From Sphingobacteriales bacterium JAD_PAG50586_3 (GTDB lineage: Bacteria > Bacteroidota > Bacteroidia > CAMBQF01): 64,000 nucleotides of DNA. The first letter of the stretch is position 1; each line of letters begins with the position of its first letter. Under the pieces are notes generated by a model, which worked only from the letters and a program-made list of their open reading frames with translations, was not told where the DNA came from and did no database searches. Shown here in pieces: positions 56,628 through 64,000 of the stretch. Both the position numbers and the translations under genes were made by a program. The DNA lies in NCBI GenBank assembly GCA_023213195.1, contig CP096135.1:248001-312000 (forward strand). The letters run 5' to 3'.

Positions 56628-57983
56628 TTACCTAGAAATAGCTACGCGTTGGCGTGCAACAATGGCATCATCATTTTGGACTACAAACAGGTACATACCA
56701 TTAGCTAAACCGGCGGTATTTATTTGGTTGTTTTGCGCGGTAAGTTGTTGCTGTATTATAAGTTGACCGGCAGTGTTGTAAATACTCAACGTATTTTTAC
56801 CTGCTAAAGGCAGGTTAATATTTACCAAATCGGCAGCGGGGTTAGGGTATAGCTGTATTTTACCTGCTGTATTTTCGTTTAACCCAACAGTAGTTTGGTT
56901 AAGGGTAATGGTAGTGCCGTTAATGTTAATTTCGCACTGGCGCGCATCGGTAGAATTATTAGCGTTATACGATATTTCTATAGTACCGGAGCCTGTACCT
57001 TGTACCGGGTTTACATCTACCCAATCGCAAAACTGGTTGCGGTTTAGTATGCTCCAAAAGCAACTATCGGCAGCATCAACAGTAACGTAAATAGTGCCTT
57101 CCAAAGGCCCTATAAATGATGTGTCTATTGACATTACTACATTGCACTCATCAGAAATTTGGGTTAGTAGATAATCCTGGTTGCCAATAGAAAAATTAGC
57201 ATACCGTTCATCGCCTGTAGCATTAGCATCGTAAGTAACTGTTAAGGTAGCATCGCCTGTACCCCATTCCGGAGTAATTGTAGCCCAGTTTGAAAAACCA
57301 GTAACATACCACTCGCACGATTGGCCGTAGGTATCCAGTTGAATTTGATAGCTACCCGAATTGGAAGGCAAACCTGCATAATAGGTTGAAACGCCGTTGT
57401 GAGATAAATTATAGTTGCACCCATTCCAAGGCCCACCGCCTACATTGCCCCCAATAGAACTTGGTATATTGAATGCCGCGCCATACGGAGGAGTACCAAG
57501 CGTAGAAGCCCATGTATATGTTGCGGGTATTGGATTGCCTTTCATTAAAAGGTCAAAATAAACGTTAATGTCAATTATACCGGTGCCCCCATTGCTTGCA
57601 GCAATAGCGGCATCAACAGCGGCGGCATTAGCAGAGATTGTAAAGCAACCAACAACTGAAGTATAGTTTGGAGCTATACCGGTATTCAACCATGTACTAT
57701 CATTCGACTCGAAAGTAAAACCCGGAGGCAAGCCTGTAATATCAAGCAGTCTCATTGATTGAACATTAAGGACTATAGTAATACCTTGAAAATCGACAAC
57801 CGTATCTACTATAGTATGTATCACCATAGTTTCATTATAAGGTTGCCCCGGAATAAGAGGTGGAAAATCGTTAGGATATAAACCCGGCAATGAGTCGTTA
57901 TAGTTTGAGCCCGGTATGCATTGGGCATTTAGTGTTGTAATGCCCGTAATAATGATAGCAGCAATAAGTAGTAGTCTTTTCAT
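56628..57983 (-). CDS. T9SS-secreted protein with BACON-like repeats
   Basis: 451 residues: signal peptide ending LNAQ, an N-terminal domain of about 190 residues with FPPLIPGQPYNETMVIHT and LDITGLPPGFTFESND, then two BACON-like repeats (CEWYVTGFSNWATITPEWG and CFWSILNRNQFCDWVDVNP, each followed by a G.G...I.Y.AN pattern), and a C-terminal T9SS type A domain: IQLYPNPAADLVNI, LSIYNTAGQLI, LANGMYLFVV. BACON domains are thought to bind carbohydrate or mucin. Cell-surface or secreted; intact. Confidence 0.85.
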   Translation of the reverse strand: MKRLLLIAAIIITGITTLNAQCIPGSNYNDSLPGLYPNDFPPLIPGQPYNETMVIHTIVDTVVDFQGITIVLNVQSMRLLDITGLPPGFTFESNDSTWLNTGIAPNYTSVVGCFTISANAAAVDAAIAASNGGTGIIDINVYFDLLMKGNPIPATYTWASTLGTPPYGAAFNIPSSIGGNVGGGPWNGCNYNLSHNGVSTYYAGLPSNSGSYQIQLDTYGQSCEWYVTGFSNWATITPEWGTGDATLTVTYDANATGDERYANFSIGNQDYLLTQISDECNVVMSIDTSFIGPLEGTIYVTVDAADSCFWSILNRNQFCDWVDVNPVQGTGSGTIEISYNANNSTDARQCEININGTTITLNQTTVGLNENTAGKIQLYPNPAADLVNINLPLAGKNTLSIYNTAGQLIIQQQLTAQNNQINTAGLANGMYLFVVQNDDAIVARQRVAISR

Positions 57984-58004
57984 GGTAGATGTTATTTAGC
58001 AATA

Positions 58005-58035
58005 TAAAGGTAACATTCTCTATTTACAGCACAAA
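58005..58035 (-). promoter_or_regulatory. Promoter of the BACON/T9SS gene
   Basis: On the - strand TTTG (58032-58035), 19 bases, TACCTTTA (58005-58012), one mismatch to TAnnTTTG, 21 bases before the ATG. Confidence 0.5.
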
Positions 58036-58137
58036 AAACACTTTTATCGGTTTATCGGATAAAACCGTGTTAAAGTATCAAACTAAAACCCTTAATTTCT
58101 CGTTGTAGCTGTGTAAATTAGCATCAAATAAAAGGCG

Positions 58138-59883
58138 TTGCGTAAGCTATTGTTGGTTTGTATATTCTGTGTTATCTCTGTAGCCTTTGTGCAGGGACAG
58201 AGCGGGCTTACCATTATTCCGACCGATAGCACCGCCAAACGCGAGTTGAAAAAGTATAAGGTTAAAAAGCAGTTTGCCAACACAGCCGACCGTAAAGCCG
58301 CGCTGCAGGGTGTTTTGCTCGACCTATATAACCGGGGCTACCTGGCCGCCAGCTACGACAGTATTAAAGGCGACAGCATAAAACAAAAGGCCTACCTGCA
58401 TGCAGGCCTGCCTTATACATGGGCGCAGATAAAACACGCATCTATAGACGAGGGGATATTGAACCGGGCGGGTTTTAAAGAGAAATTTTATACCGGCAAG
58501 CCAGTATCGTTTAAAGAGGTTACACGCCTGCAAGAGAGTATTGTTAAGTATTGTGAAGACAATGGCTACCCTTTTGCCAATGTAAAACTGGATAGCATTA
58601 CCATTGATACCGCCAAGGCCATGCAGGCATCGCTGGTGCTTGAAAAAGGGAAGATGTTTAAAATTGACAGCATTGTTGTTAAGGGGACATCTAAAATATC
58701 TAAGCCATACCTGTATAGCTACCTGGGTGTTAGGCCGGGCGATTTATACAGCGAGAGCGAGGTGCAGCGCATAGCATTGCGGATAAAGGAGCTGCCGTTT
58801 GTAAAAGAGATTAAACCAGCGGAGGTGTTGTTTGGCGATAAAGGCGCTAAAATTGTGCTGTATATTGACGATAGAAAGGCCAGTACTTTTAACGGTATAT
58901 TGGGTTTTTTACCAAACTCTGACCCTACCAAAACCAAGCCATTGCTTACGGGCGAACTGCACCTGAAACTAAACAACGCCCTTAACCGTGGCGAGCTAAT
59001 TGACATTAACTGGCGCAAGCTACAGGCAGCTACCCAATACCTTGATGTTAAACTGGCATACCCTTATTTATTCTCGACCAACTTTGGGCTTGATGGCAAC
59101 CTTAACCTGTACAAACGCGATACTACTTTTTTAAACCTGGTGCGGGGTATTGGGGTACAATACCTGCTTAAAGGCGGCAACTATTTAAAGTTTTTTGTTG
59201 AGAACAGAAGCTCTACCCTGCTTAATACTGTTGGGCTGGAGAATGTGCAGGTGCTGCCACCTAATGCTGATATAAGCACCACGCTGTATGGTGTAGAAAT
59301 AAGGGCCGATAAGCTGGACTACCGTTATAATCCGCGGAAGGGGTATTCTATTTATGTTAAAGCAGGTATAGGTGCTAAAAATATTAAGAGGAACGATAAA
59401 ATTAACCCCGAGGTATATGAAGGGTTGAAGCTGCGCAGCACACAGGTAAATAGCGAGTTGCAGGCATCGTACTATTTTCCTTTATCAAAGCGCAGTGTAA
59501 TAAAAACAGGGGTGCAAGCCGGGTACCAGTTTAACCAGAATTTGTTTGTTAACGAGCTGTACCGCCTGGGCGGTTTAAACCTGCTACGCGGCTATACCGA
59601 TGAGTCGGTGTTTGTATCGGGGTATAGTATTTTTACGTTGGAGTACCGCTTTCTTTTAGAGCAAAACTCTTACCTGTTTGCCTTTACAGATGGGGGCTAC
59701 TACCAACGCAAGGTGGTGCAGGGGTTTAACGATTTTGTGCCCTATAGCTTTGGCGCGGGCATTAGCTTTGAAACCAAGATTGGCATATTTTCTTTAGCGT
59801 ATGCCCTGGGTAATGAGTTTGACAATAACATTCAATTCCGTAATGCAAAGATACATTTTGGGATAACTAACTACTTTAAATAG
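58138..59883 (+). CDS. Omp85-family protein with POTRA domains (TamA/BamA-like)
   Basis: 581 residues from a TTG start (MRKLLLVCIFCVISVAFVQG signal peptide; no ATG lies at a suitable place). Two to three POTRA-like modules, the last clear near 165-240 (FKIDSIVVKGTSKISKPYLY, then LRIKELPFVKEIKP), are followed by a 16-strand-type barrel with GGLNLLRGYTDESVFVSGY, the conserved RGY motif of barrel loop 6, and a C-terminal strand ending NYFK. Such proteins insert or translocate outer-membrane proteins or lipids; this one is shorter than BamA. Intact. Confidence 0.88.
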   Translation: MRKLLLVCIFCVISVAFVQGQSGLTIIPTDSTAKRELKKYKVKKQFANTADRKAALQGVLLDLYNRGYLAASYDSIKGDSIKQKAYLHAGLPYTWAQIKHASIDEGILNRAGFKEKFYTGKPVSFKEVTRLQESIVKYCEDNGYPFANVKLDSITIDTAKAMQASLVLEKGKMFKIDSIVVKGTSKISKPYLYSYLGVRPGDLYSESEVQRIALRIKELPFVKEIKPAEVLFGDKGAKIVLYIDDRKASTFNGILGFLPNSDPTKTKPLLTGELHLKLNNALNRGELIDINWRKLQAATQYLDVKLAYPYLFSTNFGLDGNLNLYKRDTTFLNLVRGIGVQYLLKGGNYLKFFVENRSSTLLNTVGLENVQVLPPNADISTTLYGVEIRADKLDYRYNPRKGYSIYVKAGIGAKNIKRNDKINPEVYEGLKLRSTQVNSELQASYYFPLSKRSVIKTGVQAGYQFNQNLFVNELYRLGGLNLLRGYTDESVFVSGYSIFTLEYRFLLEQNSYLFAFTDGGYYQRKVVQGFNDFVPYSFGAGISFETKIGIFSLAYALGNEFDNNIQFRNAKIHFGITNYFK

Positions 59884-59937
59884 TTAGTAAGTGGTATAGT
59901 GACTAAGTGGCAAAGCAATAATATAAAATAAATAAAA

Positions 59938-59972
59938 AATCCCCACGGGCCAGTGCCGCAGGGAATTTCACT
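59938..59972 (-). terminator. Probable terminator of the gene at 59999
   Basis: On the - strand AAATTCCC pairs with GGGGATTT across an imperfect GC-rich hairpin, followed by TTTTAT. Confidence 0.45.
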
Positions 59973-59998
59973 ACTTACTAAATCTACTTTTAAGCTAA

Positions 59999-60538
59999 CT
60001 ATTCTAAATCACTTAGGTCGATATCATCAACCATAATATTTATAAAGTCTTCGTCCTTTTCGCTGGTGGCGGGGCTGTTTTTGCTGAATTCCGTATCGGT
60101 TTTTAAATCATTATCCAACTGAGAATCGGCAGGGGAATCTTTAGATAAAGCATTTTCTTCTTTATCCATTTTATAACCAGGCTGCACAGTGCCTTTATTA
60201 GCCTGTATAACGTTTATGGCTAGCATACGGGCACGGCGGCTGTGGTGTATAGAACGCGCATAGAAACCCCTGCGCCATAAGAAAACAGCATAGCGCTGAT
60301 GACGTACGGCACGGGCAAAATCGCCGGTGTATACCTTGCCTTTTTTCAAATCGGCATGTGCGGCCAGCATTACTACTGCTGTGCGACGCAATACGCGCTT
60401 AGATTTTACCCTTAAAACCGGACCGCCAGCCCTATTATTGCGGCGCATGCGCTGTGCCTGCATATCGGGCGCTGCCAGAGCAAGCATAAACAATACCAAT
60501 ACAGGCATTATTGCTTTATGTGAAATGTTGTTGAGCAT
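59999..60538 (-). CDS. Exported charge-split protein of unknown function
   Basis: About 179 residues from the Met at 60538; an upstream Met at 60583 is less likely because it precedes the signal peptide MLNNISHKAIMPVLVLFM..MQAQ. The mature part begins with a strongly basic region rich in Arg, Lys and His (QRMRRNNRAGG, RAVRHQRYAVFLWRRGFYAR, SIHHSRRARML) and ends with an acidic tail (DKEEN to VDDIDLSDLE) containing the near-repeat SKDSPADS / SKNSPATS. No family recognised. The basic part may bind nucleic acid, LPS or polyanions; the acidic tail could mask it. Inference only. Confidence 0.7.
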   Translation of the reverse strand: MLNNISHKAIMPVLVLFMLALAAPDMQAQRMRRNNRAGGPVLRVKSKRVLRRTAVVMLAAHADLKKGKVYTGDFARAVRHQRYAVFLWRRGFYARSIHHSRRARMLAINVIQANKGTVQPGYKMDKEENALSKDSPADSQLDNDLKTDTEFSKNSPATSEKDEDFINIMVDDIDLSDLE

Positions 60539-60588
60539 ACTTTGTTTGTTTAGGTGTTTTAGTATTGACACCCAACCAAACAAAAAGT

Positions 60589-61395
60589 TTAATTGCGGGT
60601 AGCAACAAAATTTAGCCCGAAGTAGAAATAATTGCGTAAAAAGCTGTTTTTCTTATAGATAGACTTTTCCTGCGCTACGCGTTTATCGTAATTATCTTTA
60701 TTAACCTGGAATGGCATAAACAAGCGCACATACTCTACATTTCCTATGCTAAAACCCTTTGCGGCAAAGGCTTTGGTCCAAGTACCAAGGCTGCGGATAT
60801 TCTCATTGCCCAGCAAAATGGTTTTGCCAAGTTTCTCATCATACATCTCTATAATGCGCTTATTGCCACGTTGCTTGTATAGCTTGGCACTTTGTATAAC
60901 ATTGCTGCCGTTTTCTTCTACCGCAATAAGCTTACCGCCGGGCTTTAACACTTTGTGGAATACAGCTAAGGCATCGCCCAAGGGCTCTAAATGGTGCAGG
61001 GTGTCTTGCAGTATACAAATATCAATAGTGCCATCGGCAGGGTGGCTGTCGAATATATTCTCGTAACTCCAAGTAAAGCCTGACACATCGCCAAACTGCG
61101 ACCAGTATTTTATGCGTTGGGGCAACGATGTTTCGTAAAACTCCAGCGTTGTGCCGAATACTTTGTGGCCGTTAAGGGCAAGAAAAATATCGGTAGTGCC
61201 GTAGCCACAGCCGCAATCGAATATAGCGGCGTTTTTATCGGTAACGTTGCGTTGGATGTACTTTAAACGCTCTATAAAATAAGCCTTGCGGAAGTAGAAC
61301 GATTTTTCATCGTTTAAAAACTTATAGTAGCTGTGCAGGTGCGGGCTTTGCTCCAGCTCTTTTAAAAACAGTTCGAAAAATTCCTCAGCGCTCAT
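60589..61395 (-). CDS. Class I SAM-dependent methyltransferase
   Basis: 268 residues. IFDCGCGYGTTDIFLALNGH near 58 is the SAM-binding glycine loop; FGTTLEFYE (acidic end of strand 2), ICILQDTLHHLEPLGDAL and VLKPGGKLIAVEENG near 150 complete the fold. The substrate is unknown. The C-terminal third has SIYKKNSFLRNYFYFGLNF, which may cap the site. It lies in the same direction as, and upstream of, the charge-split protein. Confidence 0.88.
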   Translation of the reverse strand: MSAEEFFELFLKELEQSPHLHSYYKFLNDEKSFYFRKAYFIERLKYIQRNVTDKNAAIFDCGCGYGTTDIFLALNGHKVFGTTLEFYETSLPQRIKYWSQFGDVSGFTWSYENIFDSHPADGTIDICILQDTLHHLEPLGDALAVFHKVLKPGGKLIAVEENGSNVIQSAKLYKQRGNKRIIEMYDEKLGKTILLGNENIRSLGTWTKAFAAKGFSIGNVEYVRLFMPFQVNKDNYDKRVAQEKSIYKKNSFLRNYFYFGLNFVATRN

Positions 61396-61466
61396 ATTCA
61401 GAAGCGAAATTAAGGTGTAATGCAGTTAGTTTGAAAATTATTGCAAATAATGTTATTAAAGAAAAG

Positions 61467-61510
61467 CCCCTCACCCCCTAGCCCCCTCTCCCGGAAGGAG
61501 AGGGGGAATT
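61467..61510. repeat. Dispersed GC-rich palindromic repeat, family A
   Basis: CCCCTCACCCCCTAGCCCCC, then TCTCCCGGAAGGAGAGGGGG, near-identical to 54955 and 63704. Confidence 0.72.
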
Positions 61511-61527
61511 AATTCTGCCGTTCTTAT

Positions 61528-61580
61528 TCCCGGGGTTTACACCCCGGGCTATTAACATTTCACCCCTACGGGGTTATTCA
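61528..61580. repeat. CCCGGGGTTTACACCCCGGG repeat, family B
   Basis: CCCGGGGT / ACCCCGGG palindrome, followed by GCTATTAACATTTCACCCC and ACGGGG. A shortened relative is at 47149-47172. Confidence 0.65.
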
Positions 61581-61599
61581 ATTTGAAACTTTAAATATT

Positions 61600-62954
61600 T
61601 TAAAACATTCCGTATAAAATACGGCCTACGGAGAAGTAGATGAAGAGACCAAGGATATCGTTAGTAGTGGTAATGAAAGGGCCTGTAGCTACGGCGGGGT
61701 TTACTTTGTAGCGGTGCAGCACCAGTGGCACTACGGTACCGAAAATAGCCGCGAAAACTATCACGGCAATAAGGGCAATGCTTACGGTAATGCTTAGCGC
61801 CAGCGAATCGGAAAACAAGATGTTGTAAGCAAACACCAACGATGAGCATATGGCGCCGTTTACCAAGGCCACTGCCAACTCTTTTAACAGGCGAGGGGCT
61901 ATGCTATCATCGCCCATAGATTTGTTAGCCAAACTTTGCACCACAATAGCCGACGATTGTACACCTACGTTTCCGCCCATAGCTGCTATAAGGGGCATAA
62001 ATATAGCCATTTCGGGGTGAATTTGTATTTGGGGTTCGTAGTTGCTGATAACCTTAGAACCCAAAATGCCCCCAAACAAACCAACCATAAGCCAGGGCAG
62101 GCGGGCACGGGTTAACAGCCACACACTATCGCCCGACTCTACATCTTCTGATATACCGGATAGTAACTGAAAATCTTTCTCGCTTTCTTCCTTAATAACG
62201 TCTACCACATCATCAATAGTAATGCGGCCCTGTAAATGACCAAAATGGTCTATAACAGGTATAGCCACAAGGTCGTACTTCTGCATAAAGGTTGCCACCT
62301 CTTTGGCAGGCATATCGGTAGTTACCGATTGTATGTCGGGGTCGTAAATATCGGCAACACTGCTTTGGGTGCTGGCCAGCAATAACTTTTTTAATGATAG
62401 TTTGCCTTGCAGCTTATCTTCATCATCAACCACATAAATAGTGTAAACGGCATCAATATCTTCGGCCTGGCGGCGCATTTCGCGTACGCAGCGCAGCACT
62501 TTCCAGGCTATATTAACCCGTATAAGCTCTTTACCCATAAGGCCACCGGCGGTATCCTCATCATACTCCAGCAGCGCTTTAATTTCATCGGCCTGCTCAA
62601 TATCTTCCAGTTGAGAAAGTACCTCTTCCTGGCGCGATTCGGGCAGCTCGGCAATAACGTCGGCGGCATCGTCTGTTTCAGGTTATCAATTTCGCGGGCA
62701 ATTTGCTCGGTAGATAAAGAGGCCATAAAGCGCTCGCGCACCTCTTCTTCCATCTCTACCAACACATCGCCGGCGGTTTCTTTATCAAGCAGATTGTAAA
62801 CAAACTTGGCTTCGTGAAGGTCTAACTCATTGATGACCTCGGCAATATCAGCAGGGTACAGCTCGTCTAAAGCACGCGAAACAGCCTCCTTGTCGCCGAT
62901 TTCAATATCGGTGCGCAGGTGGTCAAAATACTCGCGTGTCAGTTCAAACTGCAT
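61600..62954 (-). CDS. mgtE: Magnesium transporter MgtE (frameshifted)
   Basis: About 451 residues after adding one A at 62676-62678 (joins EIDNLK to TDDAADVIAELPES). N-terminal MgtE_N superhelix (about 10-135), CBS pair (about 140-265; VYTIYVVDDEDKLQGKLSLK and VAIPVIDHFGHLQGRITIDD) that senses Mg, plug helix, and five C-terminal transmembrane helices with AMGGNVGVQSSAIVVQ and TGPFITTTNDILGLFIYF. Homodimeric Mg2+ channel. The protein is complete apart from the indel. Confidence 0.94.
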
Positions 62955-63067
62955 GGTACTATTAGCCTGTTAGGGCTGCAAAGGTGAACATTTTATAGCT
63001 AGCAGATAATACCTGTTGGCGAAAAAAATGCGGTTTGTATAACAATTTATTAATATTTTGCGGGCGT

Positions 63068-63700
63068 ATGCTAACAGCTATAGGATCAGGGATATTATTA
63101 GGGGTAATTATAAGCTTTTTGATAGGGCCGGTATTTTTTGGCCTTATACAAACCAGTATACGCCAAGGCGTAGGGCGGGCCATGATTTATGAAATTGGCA
63201 CTGTACTTAGCGATACCATTATTCTTTTTCTTTGTTACCTAGGCCTGGCTAACATACTTGCCGGCGATAGTTACCGCCATGCTATTGGTATTGCCGGGGC
63301 TGTGCTGTTGTTTAGCATGGGTTTATACACCCTGCTTAAAAAGAAAAAGAAAACGCACGAAGGAGTAGAGGCTACAGAAGAAAAAAGCCACCCGCTGGCG
63401 CTGATATTAAAATCGTTTTTGCTAAACACCATTAACCCATCGGTTATTTTATTCTGGATTTTACAGGTAAGCCTTGCGGTGTCTAACTTTGGGGGCAAAA
63501 AGGGTATTATTATTTCGCACTTTATAGCGGTGCTTAGCACCATGATATTGTTCGACTTTTTAAAGGCCTTTGGGGCTAATAAAATAAAAAAGTACCTGCG
63601 GCCAAAAACTTTCAACCTAATTGCTAAAATTGAAGGTGTTTTATTGATTATATTTAGCGTAGTTATTTTGGTGCGCACCTTTTGGCCCACCGAACCTTAA
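63068..63700 (+). CDS. LysE-family transporter
   Basis: 210 residues from the ATG at 63068 (an in-frame TTG at 63035 is less likely). Six hydrophobic helices; helix 1 has GSGILLGVIISFLIGPVFFG with the family Gly-Pro, and LLNTINPSVILFWI is the conserved NPK/NPS-type block. LysE proteins export amino acids; the substrate here is unknown. It lies divergent to mgtE. Confidence 0.88.
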   Translation: MLTAIGSGILLGVIISFLIGPVFFGLIQTSIRQGVGRAMIYEIGTVLSDTIILFLCYLGLANILAGDSYRHAIGIAGAVLLFSMGLYTLLKKKKKTHEGVEATEEKSHPLALILKSFLLNTINPSVILFWILQVSLAVSNFGGKKGIIISHFIAVLSTMILFDFLKAFGANKIKKYLRPKTFNLIAKIEGVLLIIFSVVILVRTFWPTEP

Positions 63701-63703
63701 TGG

Positions 63704-63740
63704 CCTCACCCTAGCCCTCCCCTTAAAGAGGAGGGGAGAA
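63704..63740. repeat. Dispersed GC-rich palindromic repeat, family A
   Basis: CCTCACCCTAGCCCTCCCC, then TTAAAGAGGAGGGGAGAA, starting three bases after the LysE stop codon. Confidence 0.68.
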
Positions 63741-63748
63741 AATATAGT

Positions 63749-64000
63749 ATGAAAAATATCTTTAGTACCTTATTGGTTTTAGTAGCTTTAAAAGCAACCG
63801 CACAAATTGCGTGTATTAACTACAACACAACAAACTCGCCTTTACCTGATAATACAGTTTATTCCATAGCAGCCCACCCGCTAGACTCTGTAGCATACGA
63901 TAATATTTGGATAGGCACCAATGGCGGTTTAGTGCATTACAATGCAGGCAGCTGGACCACCTACACCATAGCCGATGGCTTGCCCGATAACTCTATACGC
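63749..64000 (+). CDS. Secreted beta-propeller (Reg_prop-like) protein, 3' end cut by window edge
   Basis: ATG at 63749; MKNIFSTLLVLVALKATAQ is a signal peptide. Then LPDNTVYSIAAHP and IWIGTNGGLVHYNAGSWTTY, with a second repeat beginning GLPDNSIR. This is the two-component regulator propeller (Reg_prop) signature, found in periplasmic sensor domains and in secreted propeller proteins. The frame is open to the edge (84 codons), so the fate of the C-terminus, kinase, T9SS signal or other, is not visible. Confidence 0.8.
   Translation, partial: MKNIFSTLLVLVALKATAQIACINYNTTNSPLPDNTVYSIAAHPLDSVAYDNIWIGTNGGLVHYNAGSWTTYTIADGLPDNSIR

Noticed and set aside
1..64000. Many long open frames opposite to real genes, such as the one at 19715-20176 on the - strand opposite the adaptor gene
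   Set aside because: They follow codon shadows of the real genes, have no family motifs and no start context.

Overview
The window comes from a member of the Bacteroidota. The evidence is two proteins with type IX secretion C-terminal sorting domains, many upstream elements of the Bacteroidota promoter form TTTG-N19-21-TAnnTTTG, a CzcA-TolC fusion efflux protein, and the DUF1573-yajC-YbbR-coaE gene order. The order within the phylum cannot be fixed from the sequence; a Chitinophagales- or Sphingobacteriales-like lineage is a guess from gene style. No rRNA, tRNA, CRISPR, prophage or transposase gene was seen.

Layout. 1-5.7 kb: two paralogous DUF2383-type helical-bundle proteins, an orphan lipoprotein, a DHFR-like reductase and aconitase. 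6.07-13.85 kb: a signalling island on the + strand made of two response regulator-PAS histidine kinase-response regulator modules. The first module has five tandem single-domain STAS-like proteins between regulator and kinase. This is the best candidate for an uncharacterised system. 13.9-17.5 kb: a T9SS cargo protein, citrate synthase and an Omp85-type outer-membrane protein. 17.7-24.3 kb: a TetR-TolC-MFP-RND drug-efflux operon. 24.4-31.3 kb: a heavy-metal efflux operon on the - strand (small exported protein, DUF2231-like membrane protein, CzcA-TolC fusion, MFP, CxxCH lipoprotein). 31.5-33.7 kb: recQ. 33.9-38.1 kb: a tightly coupled GT2-DUF2304-unknown-GMC oxidoreductase-epimerase operon. 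38.2-42.8 kb: ileS, a DksA-like gene and lspA. 42.8-47.1 kb (- strand): DUF1573, yajC, YbbR, coaE, GT39 glycosyltransferase and a 58-residue membrane protein. 47.2-55 kb: exonuclease III, a very large outer-membrane protein, a segment bounded by a perfect 26-bp inverted repeat, an OmpA-like lipoprotein and a NUDIX hydrolase. 55-64 kb: a class III cyclase, another T9SS cargo, an Omp85 protein, a charge-split exported protein, a methyltransferase, mgtE, a LysE-type exporter and the start of a beta-propeller protein.

Two features run through the whole window. First, about 30 single-base indels, mostly deletions in homopolymers, break genes that must be functional (acn, ileS, lspA, mgtE, xth). 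I treat these as consensus errors of a long-read assembly and give merged gene coordinates. Second, families of short GC-rich palindromic repeats sit within a few bases of stop codons, and in two genes they supply the C-terminal codons.
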